Assembly (NCBI GenBank): GCA_001949185.1
Contig: BDGG01000001.1
Location: 7,452,149-7,516,148 of the forward strand
Direction of reading: 5' to 3'
DNA: 64,000 nucleotides
DNA from: Ramazzottius varieornatus
Lineage: Eukaryota; Tardigrada; Eutardigrada; Parachela; Ramazzottiidae
Of the stretch, positions 17,519 through 28,705 are shown one piece after another. A model generated the notes under the pieces. It was not told where the DNA came from, searched no databases, and worked only from the letters and a program-made list of their open reading frames with translations. Within the stretch, counting starts at the first letter, position 1, and each line of letters opens with the position of its first letter. The translations under genes were made by a program, and so were the position numbers.

Positions 17519-18972
17519 TTACTCCATAGCAATCCATTCGGGGAGCCAAAAAGACTTCAGATCCGTCTGTTTGGCGAAGTCTGACCCCGGTCTCGGGTAA
17601 TTTTTGTAGTATATCACATTGCGAGCAGAGGACAGGTACCCGGCGAAGAACGTGTATGTGCCCGTAGTGAGGATCAGGTGGTCCATCTTGACTAGGATTG
17701 CCAAATCAACATAAGGTCCTTCGTGCTCGACAAAGTGGATATCGAACCCGACCAGGTTCTGTCTGGACCATTCAACGTCGTTTGTGCACACAATGTATAT
17801 CGGGTCTATCACACCTTTGGTCTTGAGGTGGTCCATGGCGTGAGCGAAGTACTCGCGAGGAGGAACTGTGTGGCCGAATTGGTACGAGGCTTCTTCTGTG
17901 ACGTCCCCACGACGAATGTGTATCCCCACCGTCGGCCGACCCTACAAAATACCCATAAAATGAAATACACAAAGAGCGTTAAAAGCCTAGTCCCAAGAGC
18001 GACCATCAGAGCGAAACCGACACGGGATTGTCCACGAAAGTGTGAATCGATGAAACAACCAGCTCACCACTAAACTCGCGCATGATGTCACGACAGAACA
18101 TTTAAAGCACGTTGAAATGAAACATGCGCGACTTGACCTGGGTAAAAGATTTTTCAGCAAAGAACGTATCTTACCTCGAGTTTATCGCCACTTTTTGACC
18201 GGAAACCTTGGATAAGCTCTTCTGCTCTTCGGTTAATCTCGTCCTTGAAGGTAAACTGTCTCCGGATATCATTTTCGAACTCAGGATGGAAATACCTCCA
18301 CGACTGCAAGTAGCCCCACAAGGAGATGTTCTGTCCAGGCGCCAGCTGTGGAATGTGCTCCGTCCGTTGATCATACATACAGCATTCTTCCATGCCCAGA
18401 ACGTAGTTGTTGCAGTCGCTGAGGTAGAAGAAGCTTTCGGCAGGCAGATCGATACGAAAGGCGTCGTGTAGTTTGGTGTGATTGATGGTAGGCTTCAGTG
18501 CGCTCCTCTTGGCAATGGCCCACAAGGAGGCATAGATGAACATGAGGTTACCCAGACCGACTTTGGGGTGGAAGTTGTGTGAGATGTACAAGGTTTCTTT
18601 GGAGGAAAGAGATCTCTTTGGAGGGGAGAGGCAGTCAAAGCGGTAAATGTTCCATTCGGGCAGTCGCACTGTGCGGACGATGTTCTCGATGTTGGAGATG
18701 ACGACCAAGCAGCCGAAGAATAGTCCAGCGCCAGCAGCCAGCAGTAACCATCGCCCTGTAAAAGTATTCTTATAGCTACATGAAGGTATGGTTCGAGTGA
18801 GTTTTATTCCGGACCTTTCGGAGAGGCTAAGAAGCGCCTGAGGAACAATATCATTTGTGGTCGGGTAGTTGCCTTCATCGCGATGCGTGCTTGCGAAGGC
18901 CTCGATCGACCGCCAGGTAAGTCCGTATCCAGCTTCGATCTGGAACGCATGGGACGATGAGTTATCGGGCAT
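17519..18972 (-). CDS. Alpha-1,2-fucosyltransferase (GT11 family)
   Basis: Type II Golgi glycosyltransferase that transfers fucose from GDP-fucose to a terminal galactose (family knowledge). Exons 18972-18175 and 17941-17519 join in phase 0 to 406 aa. Residues about 74-96 form a single membrane anchor (WLLLAAGAGLFFGCLVVI). The lumenal domain starts with KVGLGNLMFIYASLWAIA, the family's N-terminal block, and the second exon opens with GIHIRRGD, the hallmark GT11 motif that binds the donor nucleotide. A late TTGTYTFFAGYLS block matches the family's third motif. Asn-X-Ser/Thr sites are present (NHT, NIS). The intron has a diverged palindromic element. The precise acceptor glycan is unknown. Confidence 0.9.
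18063..18145. repeat. Diverged intronic palindrome, copy 7
   Basis: In the fucosyltransferase intron. AAACTCGCGCATG and CATGCGCGACTTGACC form an imperfect inverted repeat related to the GCGCAC/GTGCGC elements; membership in the family is less certain than for other copies. Confidence 0.4.
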
Positions 18973-19568
18973 GTAGAGCCGTAGGTCCCAGCTTCATCGT
19001 CACTTGAGGTGAGGGTAGCACTGGCCCATCTTCCAGCTTCCGGTGCAGATGTCGGAAGGCTGGGTTAGATGATCTTGGACAGAAGACCTGCATGCAAGAT
19101 TGCTTAGACTAGAGAAACGCTCCTGAAGGCATTACTGGACTCACCCGAGCTTTGAGACCTCTCTGTCGACCGAATAGAATAGATTCCTGGATCGCGGCCG
19201 TGGCGTTCTCGAGCGAGGGTGAAAACGAATAGGACTTTAGGAGTATCGACTATCGAGTGCGCTGAGAAAATCCGGAGACGTGTGACATGATCAGAGTTCC
19301 GCCATGACCAAGGAAGGAAGGAAATTTATTAGCCTCGACAATCTAGTCAACGGCCTCATCGATGTTCAGAGGAATTACCAACACTGTATCAGGTATAAAA
19401 ACGAATCAGTTGCGCACCAAAGAGAAGTATCGTTGGAAGACAAACCAAGATGGCAGGAAAATTCTCCGCTCCAAAGAGCAGGTAGTCACATTGGAGCAAA
19501 ACCGTACAATCAACTGAGACACCATGGTTAGTATGGTATACAGTGAGGTTAAAAATGAGAGCAGGTCC
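18973..19568. other. Fucosyltransferase 5' flank and dispersed repeat
   Basis: Upstream region of the fucosyltransferase, holding no exon that I can support other than the repeat at 19313-19400. Confidence 0.4.
19313..19400 (+). repeat. Dispersed 88-bp repeat R2, copy 1
   Basis: Nearly identical to 63411-63498 (a few substitutions). Both copies keep the same open reading frame, which includes KFISLDNLVNGL and DVQRNYQ; the frame runs outside the repeat in both but the flanks differ. Nature unknown: a shared exon fragment or a piece of a mobile element. Confidence 0.6.
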
Positions 19569-20042
19569 TCATCCGAACTTCCAGGGAGTAATGCTTATGT
19601 TGGACGACCAATTCTCCGCTTTCAGGGGAACATCCACATCGCTGGTGTAGATTCCGATGCGTCCGACAGTTGAAGACTTAGTATCGTCAGGACCGATGGG
19701 GACGATGCGGACGAAACGAGGCTTCACCCGATCCCTTGCAGGATACTTCGCTTCCGCAGCTTCTAGCACTCTCCTCTTCATCGCTTCTTCCATCTTGAAC
19801 CGAAGCAGCAGGATATTGTCGCGGAGGTCGTAGGTTGGTAGGTGCACATTAATAACGGTATCTTCGTCCGGACTTGTTACAAACAGGGGAGCCCCAGGGA
19901 CTTCCGCACCCCTTCGTCTTCATATTGACCACAGCATTCCTATACCTTTCCAGGAGGGTGTCTTGTTCCGGGAGGTGGGAAGATTCATGGCCTTTAGCTG
20001 CTGTTTCAGGGATTCTTTCGATAGAATAGAAGGATCCGCCAT
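19569..20042 (-). pseudogene. Broken SAP-like ORF
   Basis: From an ATG at 20040-20042 the frame encodes SKESLKQQLKAMNLPTSRNK, which resembles the first half of a SAP DNA-binding motif. The expected continuation (LLERYRNAVVNMKTKG) lies in another frame, and after a second shift the frame returns to a 100-codon stretch ending at 19569 that includes YDLRDNILLLRFKMEEAMKR. Two small compensating indels would explain this. It may be a decayed gene or a domesticated fragment, and it is cut off from any obvious neighbour. No function assigned. Confidence 0.45.
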
Positions 20043-20269
20043 GGTAATAGATACAGGTTGATTGCTCATTGCTCGAAAGAGCACGGAGTTTAATGACTGC
20101 CTGATTGTGATTGACAAATTGACAAACCACGATTCCCCAGGACATGACATGATATGACATACTCCTCCATACAGACGGCCGGCGGTGGTCCGCCGGTGGA
20201 CGGATGATTTGCTCAGGGAATTACTGAAAACACGGGACGGCACAACATCACCGAGTACAGCCTAACTCA

Positions 20270-22646
20270 CAAGGGATTAACGCCAGTCTGTCCACTCTGA
20301 TCCTCAAACCAATATGATAGCATGATAGAGCAGAGTTTGCTCCACAAACTGAGATAAACTAAATCGGCGAAATGAAATTCTGGAAGACGCCACAGGAAGC
20401 GGAAGTGACGTCAAATTCAGGGCGGATCACCAATGGGACAGCAAATCAACTGATTTGATTGCCTGATGGGTGATTTGATATTGATTGAACCAGTTGCGCT
20501 TGTACTCTACGCTAAGCCAAGCGCGATCAGTTTTGCTGTGCCTGTTGCTTCATTGCTCTTACATTCATCATTCCGTTACTGCGGGATTTCCACTGTCGCC
20601 CGAAATGGATTTCGTTAATCCGATGAATGTGTTGAAGCTTCTGGAGGAGGACTACAAGCAGCTCTTCCAACTGGATGGACAACCGAGCGAGGCTGATAAG
20701 CAGTTAAAAGAACTCGTCAAAGGTATTGCACTGTTGCCGTTTACTATGGCTGACATTGATATGAGATATTCCACCTTTCTGTTTCTGTTTCAGAATTTAT
20801 GGATGCTAAAATCAACCGAGCAGGTAGTTCTTCGTTGGCACTTGAAGAAGACCTGCAATATGAACTGCAAACAGACGTGCAGATGTTCGAAGAGTTCCAG
20901 AAGTTGGTTGCTGCGTCTAATCAGCTGGCTGAACCCGACGAAAATCCTAGCCAAGAAGATAAAGTCGTCGAGCCTCTCTCCAGTGGAACGGAACCATCGT
21001 CCAACGAATTCTATGTCCCGCGAATACCGAACCCAAAACAGCCGCCAAGTAACGCAGTCACCCTCGACTACAAGAAACGCTCCGTCGATTTCTGGAGGAA
21101 TGTCGCTACGAAGAAACGACGTAGCCTTTCGTGTGTCCAGACCAAGTTCAAGAAAGTCACAAGTATTCGACAACTCCAAGAATGGGAACGACATGTTGCT
21201 GAGGGCGGTTCCAGATATGATAAGCTGAAGGCGCTGCGTTTGGAGACTGGCAAGCAGTTCTTCCTGGCCAAGCAGAAGCCTCATATTGTGAAAGATATGG
21301 ATATTCGACGTTGGGCTGTTACTGCGAACCGAACCATTGGCCTGGTGGGTTTCACGGCGTCTCCGGACTGGGTGGGAAAGTTGAAGAGGTAAACACATTG
21401 AAATATTAAAATGAAATATGTATCATTGCTTACGCAGATCACTTCAACCGAGACTTTCGCTCACGAAATACTGCGCCACACTAACGGGGTCGATATTGTA
21501 GGTATTACGGCATCGTCGATCGGAAGATCACAGAAGCTCCGCAAGTAAAGAAAACTGCGGAGGAGTGTGTCGTCCTTGTCAGATCGAGGATCTCAGATTA
21601 CGGCTTGGACTGTGTGTAGAACACGGATCAGTCTGGGTTCGATTACGAGATGAGACCAGGGCGCACACTGCATCTGGCCGGCGCAAAACATGTTCTTGCG
21701 ATCTGTCAGTCGGAGGACTTCATGACGCATAGCTACACAATTATGATGACCATTTCGCCCGGCACGCGCAAGTTTCTCCCACAACTGTGGATCACTCTCC
21801 AGGAGGACAAAGGAGGTCCTATTGTGGCAAGGACAATGTTTAAAGCTGAGAATCTGTATGTCACTGCTTCGGCTTCGGGCAAGATGAGAAAGAAGCTCTA
21901 CTTGGAATGGTGTGAAAAGATATTGTTTTCTCATGTGGAAGATCGCTGCATTCTGCTGGCCGATTCGTGGAGAACCTGACCAAGAAGCTGTTTTTGAATT
22001 CAAGCCTGAAGAACTGGAATACGAAATGATCACGATTCCTCCGAAAGTGACTGGTGATATCCAACCACTGGACAGACTCTTCCTCCGAATGTATAAAGAC
22101 TTCTTCCGGAAGATCTCCAGTTTCATCATTTTGCACAGCCTTCCACTTCAAGTTCATCATCGACACGTAATCCTCAAGATGCATTCTTTGGTTTACCAAC
22201 AGTTTCAGTCTTCCCGGTCTGGAGACCTAGTGAACCAGGCCTGGCATCTGTGCGGCTATACTGACGAGTCCTTTGACTATGTAAATCCTACTGAATTCTC
22301 TTTCCCCAAGAAGTTGACTGGTCATTGCGACCATGAAAACTGCGACGACCGGCTTTTGCTCAAGTGCGGCTGGTGCAAAGCTCCTCTCTGCTCCCACCAC
22401 TTCTACGATCAGTATCACCTCTGCAAAATTTATCTTCCATGAGTTCAGTGAAATTTTAGACTGTGCTAGTATAGTTGGTCATGTCATGTCGATGTAAGAA
22501 TTTGACGTCACTTCCGCTTCCTGTGGCGTCTTCCAGAATTTTGTTTCGCCGATTTAGTTTATCTCAGTTTGTGGAGCAAACTCTGCTCTATCATGCTATC
22601 ATATTGGTTTGAGGATCAGAGTGGACAGACTGGCGTTAATCCCTTG
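20270..22646 (+). mobile_element. Pogo-like DNA transposon 1
   Basis: A 2377-bp element with long terminal inverted repeats (about 140-150 bp), ends CAAGGGATTAACGCC and GGCGTTAATCCCTTG. Flanked by TCA on both sides (20267-20269 and 22647-22649), where the empty site at 28497-28499 has a single TCA. Carries a decayed DDE transposase. Confidence 0.9.
20605..22442 (+). pseudogene. Decayed pogo/Tigger-like transposase
   Basis: Transposase of element 1. Exon-like segments 20605-20722, 20794-21388 and from 21502 join in phase. Family features: DQSGFDYEMRPGRTL around the first catalytic Asp, LLADSW at the second, MITIPPKVTGDIQPLD, and a C-terminal Cys/His block (LLKCGWCKAPLC then HHFYDQYHLC). An in-frame TAG at 21617-21619 replaces the Trp seen just before the first catalytic Asp in the second copy, and the frame breaks again near 21978, so it cannot make an intact enzyme. 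Sister copy: 56290-58625. Confidence 0.85.
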
Positions 22647-22853
22647 TCAGGAACGGCAATCAGTCGATCGAAATTTTTCAAATGGAAAATACCGTTCTGA
22701 ATATCGTTCGAACACCAGGTCTCCTGTTCAGCAGGGCAGAATCTGCGCACTGATGCCAAAATGGTCCGTTCTAATAGTTCGTGCCGGGTCATACGTCACA
22801 GCTAAGAAAACCTCGATATTAGGCTTAGAGAATCATCCGTCCACCGCTGCAGA

Positions 22854-24014
22854 CGGCACAGGAACGGAAGCCACAGTCTGTTGCCACAGTCCTCTGGCTC
22901 CTCAGTCTCTGCGCAGGATACTCGTTTTTCTCTTCGCAGTTTGTAGAATCTGGGGATAGAACGGGCAAATCGGATGACTGTTTAGCTTCTACTGGAATCT
23001 GCATCTTGATGTAAGTGCACTAACGTCGTTGTAGCGAGAATTTCCTTCGGAATTTAAAATTAGAATTTTTGTACGAGAGTTCGAGTACGACGAGTGTACG
23101 ACTGACAGGGATTTCCTCAAGGTATTAAGCCAGCCCTGCAGGCAGCGCTTCGATAGAAGTATATAAGCTGGAAGCTGTCAGTTGTTTAGGACTCTTTTTC
23201 CTTCAGTTGAGTTTTCATCAGTAAAGTGCAGTACAAACTTCAGCTTTTGCCGGTCTTCTGAAAAGCCTAACTGGCTGACTGACAGGTCTACGAGGTCTTT
23301 CAATCTTCCTTGGTGGATAAACCTGTCGATGGTCAGCGAAGCCTGAGGTTCCTGTACGATCCAAGTCGAGGACGCTTCGCTAAGGCCTTTTGGAATACCG
23401 GGATCAACTGGCGTCTGGAAGGCTTGTGGAGTGGGGTTTTGTGTTGGACAACAGGCAGAGCGCCGGTACCATCAGGTTCTCTATCAGCTCGGAGTTTAGC
23501 TGAAGCTGACGTCCGTTTAAAGTTCCGCGCTAGTCGGACGATAAAAATTATTAATCGAGGTGCAGTGTGAATTAGCCCACCGCCTGAGCCAGCAATGTTG
23601 TGCAGGCTTTTTGCCGTGGTGAGAGTTCTTTACGCTACATCGTGATACAGCATTGGAGTGAGACTACCGCTTTCTTAGCAGTTATTCGTGTGTGCGAACA
23701 GTGCGATCCGGTCTGCACAGCGAAAGATGTCGCCGAGCGCGTTTGGATGGAATGATACGTGTTCCGCCATGGAGAAAGATGCAGAGTCAACCCGACAAAG
23801 AGCGAAGCGTTTCTTGTTGGCTGCGCAAATGAGGTAGAAGACTGGAACACTGCCGAGAAATGGACAAGCATCTAGCTGATGTGACCACAGCTCAGCTCCA
23901 GCATTTTCCCGAGGGTCTTCTGGACGAGCTTTTCTAGCATGTTGACTTCAAAAGCTGTTGTCACTTCGTCGGTGATGATCCCTTCCATATCTTATCAAGT
24001 CTGTTAAAGTCAGT
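22854..24014. other. Unassigned region
   Basis: No supported gene. A TATATAAG near 23160 followed by TCAGTT resembles a core promoter, with short ORFs downstream, but spacing is shorter than usual. Confidence 0.25.
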
Positions 24015-24017
24015 TTG

Positions 24018-24732
24018 CTGGCTCGTCGAGCTACTGCCCCGCCTTGTTTTTCTGCAGTCTCTGTTATCGTTAAAACTTGGAACACTGCACGGTCGAGAGA
24101 TGCAGCTCCGTTTCTCCAGCACGTCGCCTGCGCGCTGTACCATAGCTGTCCTTACAGCGAAGATCTTACTGGTGATCGGCTCAAGAAGCTTGTTGGTGAC
24201 GTTGTGGCGTTGGCCAAGAAACCGGCAACTTTTCTGATGTTTGATTGCAACGTGAGAGTCCTACCACAAAGGCGTCTTTTTGTAACAGGTACAGTGCAAA
24301 CTGGGCTTCGCTGCTCTACACTATGTAGCTGCTTGCATATCCGGTATCATACAAATTAAATCTTAAAAATTAATGCTGCTTTTTCCAGCGCTCTTCTGGG
24401 AGTTCTATGAAGAAAAACTTGCAGCAGGCGGAGAACGGTACTGCAGGGTCAATAAGTTGATCTACACGAACACGATTGTCCATTCCTATCCTCTTCGTCG
24501 CCCAGTGGTCCGTCGAGCTGGCTTCCGAACGGCTGTGTATCACAGTGCGCTACACGTTCAACTTTTCGAGCTGGGCTTTGCCTTCGTGCGGGAGGAGAAT
24601 GAGGGCTGGGCTGCAATTGTCAACTGCGGCGAGTTTCGAGTGGAAGTTGTGGGGACTGACGCATACCTACTGTCAGAGCACGACGAGGATCTGATGGACG
24701 GTCCGGTCAGTCGATACGAGGCTGAACTGTAG
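24018..24732 (+). CDS. Putative two-exon gene fragment, unknown product
   Basis: Two open segments join in phase across a short intron with GT...AG ends: 24018-24291 (ends TTTGTAACAG) and 24388-24732, ending TAG. The product includes DRLKKLVGDVVALAKKPATF and LHVQLFELGFAFVREENEGW. No in-frame ATG exists in the first segment, so a 5' exon is missing or the gene is decayed. There is a faint likeness to the order of helices and strands in Mediator subunit 18, too weak to name it. Codon pattern and in-phase splicing are the reasons to list it. Confidence 0.35.
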
Positions 24733-25918
24733 GCTGAATCCGGTTGGCACATACTTTTCGATCAAGAAGTTCGATTCGGTGACTGGGAAAGATCTGCTGG
24801 ACGTGAACGCGTCGATCGAGGCTGATGGGAATGACTACCCGAAAGACTCGCCTTGGTCGAGCAAATCATGAAGCTTTTTGTGAGACTTGCTTTTTATTCT
24901 GCAATCTAGTGACGTATGAAACGGTGAATGCGTTACTTCCGATTCAATCCTGACAATGAAGAGGCGCTAAAACATTATCGCGACGAAGATTTTCTTGGGT
25001 TTGCGTCCAAAGCTCACCCTCTGGTTGTATTCGCTATTCAGCCGTATGAGGTACGTCAAAGAGATGAACGCCTGATTCGTTTTTCGTATCGTGAAAGTGA
25101 GTCCCTGAACTGACGGCAGAATTCGTATAGTTCAATGTTTACAGGCTTCGTAGTTTGTCCATTTGTGTTCAGAGCGCGTTCTCAAATTCGACCAACCTTA
25201 TGTTTTCATATGATCCAAATGGGCTACGGTAAGAAATCGCTGTATAGAAATGAAGATCCGTTACGCGACTAGCGCTGGATCTTATGTACTGGCTCGAAAC
25301 TGGGCTTAATTTCGTATTTCACGTCGGTTTTTGCAGCAGCGTGCAGTGTTTTTATTGTTCTGACTCTCGTGGTATCCAGGGCGTGCTCCTAGCCCTCTAG
25401 GAGTCTTCCGCATTTTGTGATCTTCTGCAGGCGGTTTCAAGTGGGCTAGGTCGACGGTTCCTCGTAAAAACGACATATCCTTATTCGTTTAGCAGGCGTG
25501 GTGGATTTTCTACGAGACTAAAATGTGAATATTATGGTGAGCCGGGCGATTCGAAATTCCACAGGGTCTCTGACGGAGCTCCGGCACATCCAGCTAACAT
25601 TCTTCTCGAGCTACGGCAGTCATCTTATCCAGATAAAAGAGAGCAGAGTTAACCAAAAATTGGCCCTTTATCAAGATAATTCAACGACTTCTATTGCCGC
25701 TACTACCACCGCGCCATCACTGGAGCATATTGTTACTAGGCGAACGAGCGAGCTGCTGCAGCATTGGATAGCGAATAGACTTCCTGCTGAAAGGACCACA
25801 TTTTCATGAATATTTAGTAGATCGAAAATTCTGAACTTACCTACCGAAAGAAAAAAAGTACCAAACAGCTTACACAGATGTCGAAAAAAGTTTGAAGATG
25901 GATCTAGAATGAGATAGT
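24733..25918. other. No supported gene
   Basis: Short ORFs only (for example 24928-25113, +). Nothing recognised. Confidence 0.35.
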
Positions 25919-27010
25919 TTAGCTGGAGCATCTCAGCGAAGTCCCTTTATTCAGGTTGTGCATGTCCGCGTCTTGCATCTCAATGACCACATGGAATGAG
26001 CTATTCCAGACCGACTGGTTACCCCACTGAGGTAATGCAAAGGGCTGGCGAAAAATCTGGGCATTCTGATAGGTCGTCACGTAGTTTCCCAGTTGTTCCT
26101 TCCCAGAAAGCTCCGCACGGATAATGAAGTGGTCCCATCCCTGAGCCCGGAAGACCTCCGTGGTCCGTTGTGTGTCCAGCAGAACCGTATAGTCTTCCCG
26201 CGAGCACACCAGCACCCGCACTTTGCCGTCTCGGAAGTTCGTACACGGTAGTCGCAGACTCAGCTTTTTGACTTGCAATCCTACAAACAACACAGCGCGA
26301 CCTGGTTGATCGAGTGAGACGGAGGCAAGCGAACTCAATAAAATCGTTTTCCCAAGTGGCGCACGTCGTCGGTGTCATTAGCACAACGTGTGCGCTACTC
26401 GGAGGACAGGGCAAGATCGTTTTTCAAGTGACGCACAATTTCTGCAAATAACACTGACAAGGTGCGCCACTTTGGAAACAATCTTGTCGAGTTTGTCGAA
26501 ACAATTTAGCCGAACTTCCGATGCGAAATCTGGGTCGGGAATTCTGTACGTACCAGCTTCCCTCAGGTCGAACCGATACTCGATGAATCCGTCTAGAATA
26601 TTTCCTTCCGGAGTCACGTGTATATTTTCCCGGGTCAGATAAGCCATCTTCCAGTCATGCTCCATCACGTGCGCAATGTTACAGTACCTCCACGCACAGC
26701 TTTGCCATCTGGTGGGTCCCGTTGTCCCGGTGCCTGTGTTGGGAAGTCTAGGTTGAAGGTACGCGTCGTCCACAGCGTTGTAGAGGACTTCCATGGTTTT
26801 ACCGTCGCGCTCTGGTCCCCGAGGAGAAAAGACGTGTCCTGGTTGCCAAATTTTGAGTCCATTATCCACGTAAAGTCGCGATGTCGGGTCGCAGGAGATT
26901 GGTGGTCCGAACTCTTCTTGTGGGGCGTCCAGCTGATCATGAGATGATGAGCTGAAAGAGGGAAAACGATCCGGGGGAAACACGAAGTTTGGGGTGCCCT
27001 TCGGTTCCAT
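25919..27010 (-). CDS. PAW-domain protein (peptide:N-glycanase C-terminal type)
   Basis: Exons 27010-26554 and 26280-25919 join in phase 1 to 272 aa. The C-terminal 170 residues match the PAW domain of cytosolic peptide:N-glycanase (NGLY1), which binds high-mannose glycans: EHDWKMAYLTRENIHV, then LQVKKLSLRLPCTNFRDGKV, GWDHFIIRAELSG and AQIFRQPF follow the family order. The N-terminal 100 residues are Pro/Ser-rich and unlike the transglutaminase core of NGLY1; no Cys-His-Asp catalytic set is visible. So this looks like a stand-alone glycan-binding protein rather than an active N-glycanase, unless unrecognised upstream exons exist. The single intron holds two palindromic elements side by side. 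Confidence 0.7.
26340..26414. repeat. Intronic palindromic element, copy 8
   Basis: First of a tandem pair in the PAW-gene intron. Left arm TCGTTTTCCCAAGTGGCGCA, right arm GTGTGCGCTACTCGGAGGAC. Confidence 0.75.
26411..26498. repeat. Intronic palindromic element, copy 9
   Basis: Second of the tandem pair. Left arm CAAGATCGTTTTTCAAGTGA, right arm GTGCGCCACTTTGGAAACAA then TCTTGTCGAGTTTGTCG, which extends the repeat beyond the shorter copies. Confidence 0.75.
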
Positions 27011-27428
27011 GCTCGAAGGAGTGAGCTTGATGTGTCACTTCCACGCGACAGTGCGGTCCTTGAGGATGCAACAAAGATCTGACAGAGTCCGACGAAGTAA
27101 ACTTCTGAAGTCTGCGACTCTGCACTCGAGTCTGCAGAATCGATGGAGAGTTGGAGACTGGAGAAAATGGAAACAGCTGATTTTTGTTGTGGTTTTTTAG
27201 GGATGTTGACATGTGGGTATTGTAAAATTAGAATTCTTAATCATACGAAAATTCCGAAAACAGCTTTTTCCCTAAAAATGAATGACACTATTTTTCCCCT
27301 AAAATTGTGCAAATGTGGAGAATTATGATTTTTATTAATCAACTGCTGCGTCTCGAGTATTCATGGCTTTTCACATTCAATGCGATAAGCAGCGTGGGCG
27401 ATGCACATTCAACCCGTCTGTACTGTGA

Positions 27429-27737
27429 TTCGGCCAACAAGGAAGTGTACATGAGACAAGCCAAAGTAAAGCTGAACAGAGACTGGTAGAACGTCAAAAG
27501 CGCGTCGACGATAGACCTACTCCGAAAGAGCTCCGCGTTGCAGGTCTCGACGAAATCCGCAAGAACCAACTCATCGACGAAATTACCCAGTCCGTATCCT
27601 CTGACAAGCAAGAGAAACGGATCGCTTACGTCAAGTCAATGCACAACGAGCCGATGGACGAAGATTCGGAAGACGAAAGCAATGGGGGACTCGACGAGGA
27701 GCAATTACGAATGTATTTCCTCAACATATCACTCTAA
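27429..27737 (+). CDS. Possible 3' exon, unknown protein
   Basis: An open frame without early ATG, ending TAA at 27735-27737, encodes a highly charged helical sequence: LVERQKRVDDRPTPKELRVA, then DEITQSVSSDKQEKR and an acidic DEDSEDES run. RPTPKEL within a basic-hydrophobic context recalls an RPEL actin-binding motif, but a single weak match is not enough. I could not find the upstream exons, so it may be a fragment. Confidence 0.3.
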   Translation, partial: FGQQGSVHETSQSKAEQRLVERQKRVDDRPTPKELRVAGLDEIRKNQLIDEITQSVSSDKQEKRIAYVKSMHNEPMDEDSEDESNGGLDEEQLRMYFLNISL

Positions 27738-28142
27738 TATTTCATTCTTTTATGGTATCTTGATTTGTATGTTTCTATCTCATTTGCGTTTTCAAACGTC
27801 ATTGCAGTTCTAATGTTCAGTTTCAAATCATATTTCAGTTTCATTTTAGAATGTTGCGTTCTCGAAATTTTCATCTTTTCACCCCTGGTTTTCACGTCAA
27901 TATCTTCCGTCTCGCAAGTCTGACAGTATTTCTGAAACGCGCGATAGAGAGCTCTTCAGTTGCTCCATCGCATCATACAAAAGCCCTCGGATCGCCCTCA
28001 GGTGCCAAAACGCAAAAAGTCGATTCCTGAGCAGCTGGGATAAATTCATGATTACGCATTCTAATCTGACAGTACCCGTATCACATACGACATGCACGAT
28101 GACGATAGTATGAAATTACCAAGCATACATGAAGACATCACT
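27738..28142. other. No supported gene
   Basis: AT-rich 3' flank of the ORF at 27429-27737, up to the start of element B copy 2. Confidence 0.4.
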
Positions 28143-28705
28143 TCCAGCGGTGGACGGATGATATTACAGACATTAAGTTGCCACCGCCAGATGAAAGTCC
28201 CACTGTAGCTAGGACGAGTTGCAACGTCACTCATAAGCGCAGCAGCTGATCATAACTTTGAATAGTTAGGCAGCCACCATGCTTCCCTCTGCCAGCTAAC
28301 CGTAACTCCGATTACGCTATTTTTCGAAGATAAGGGGAACGCCGGAAAGCAAAATGTAGTTACACGTCACGAAAGGGGCGGAGCAAGGCCGTAGCTACAG
28401 TTGCAAAGTGAACGGGAGTGGCAACTTAATCTCTATATTTTCTCAGCGAATTACTGGAAACACGGATCGGCGCAACGTCACCGAGTACAGCCTAGCTCAG
28501 GAACGGCAATCAGTCGATCAAAACTTTTCATACGAAAAATATTGTTCCGAACGTCCGTCGAACATCAGGTCTACTGTTCAGTGGGGTGGAATCTGGGCAC
28601 TGATGACAAAATTATCCGTTCTAATAGTTCATGCCAAGTCATACGTGACACCTGAGAAAATCTCGATATTAGGCTGAGAAAATTATCCGTCCATCGCTGT
28701 TATTT
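28143..28705. repeat. Inverted-repeat element B, copy 2 (site empty of the pogo element)
   Basis: Shares both halves with 20190-20269 and 22647-22853, including GTCACCGAGTACAGCCTAGC followed directly by TCAGGAACGG, where copy 1 has the 2.4-kb transposon. Outer ends GGTGGACGGATGAT and ATTATCCGTCCATCGCTG. Contains its own insertion at 28173-28429. Confidence 0.8.
28173..28429. repeat. MITE with TTAA ends
   Basis: TTAAGTTGCCAC at the left and GTGGCAACTTAA at the right are perfect inverted repeats; TTAA at each end (28173-28176 and 28426-28429) fits the TTAA target of piggyBac-type transposases (family knowledge). The 257-bp element lies inside element B copy 2 and has no ORF. Confidence 0.75.

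Larger units (their letters stand above)
20190..22853. repeat. Inverted-repeat element B, copy 1, split by a transposon
   Basis: Left part 20190-20269 and right part 22647-22853 are the two halves of one short element. Outer ends GGTGGACGGATGATT and AATCATCCGTCCACC are inverted repeats. The same sequence without the interruption occurs at 28143-28705. Confidence 0.8.

Noticed and set aside
20790-21398. 202-codon minus-strand ORF
   Set aside because: Shadow of the transposase exon 20794-21388 on the other strand.
23159-23190. TATA box plus initiator-like TCAGTT
   Set aside because: Spacing is about 20 bp instead of the usual 28-31 and no supported gene follows; left as a note only.
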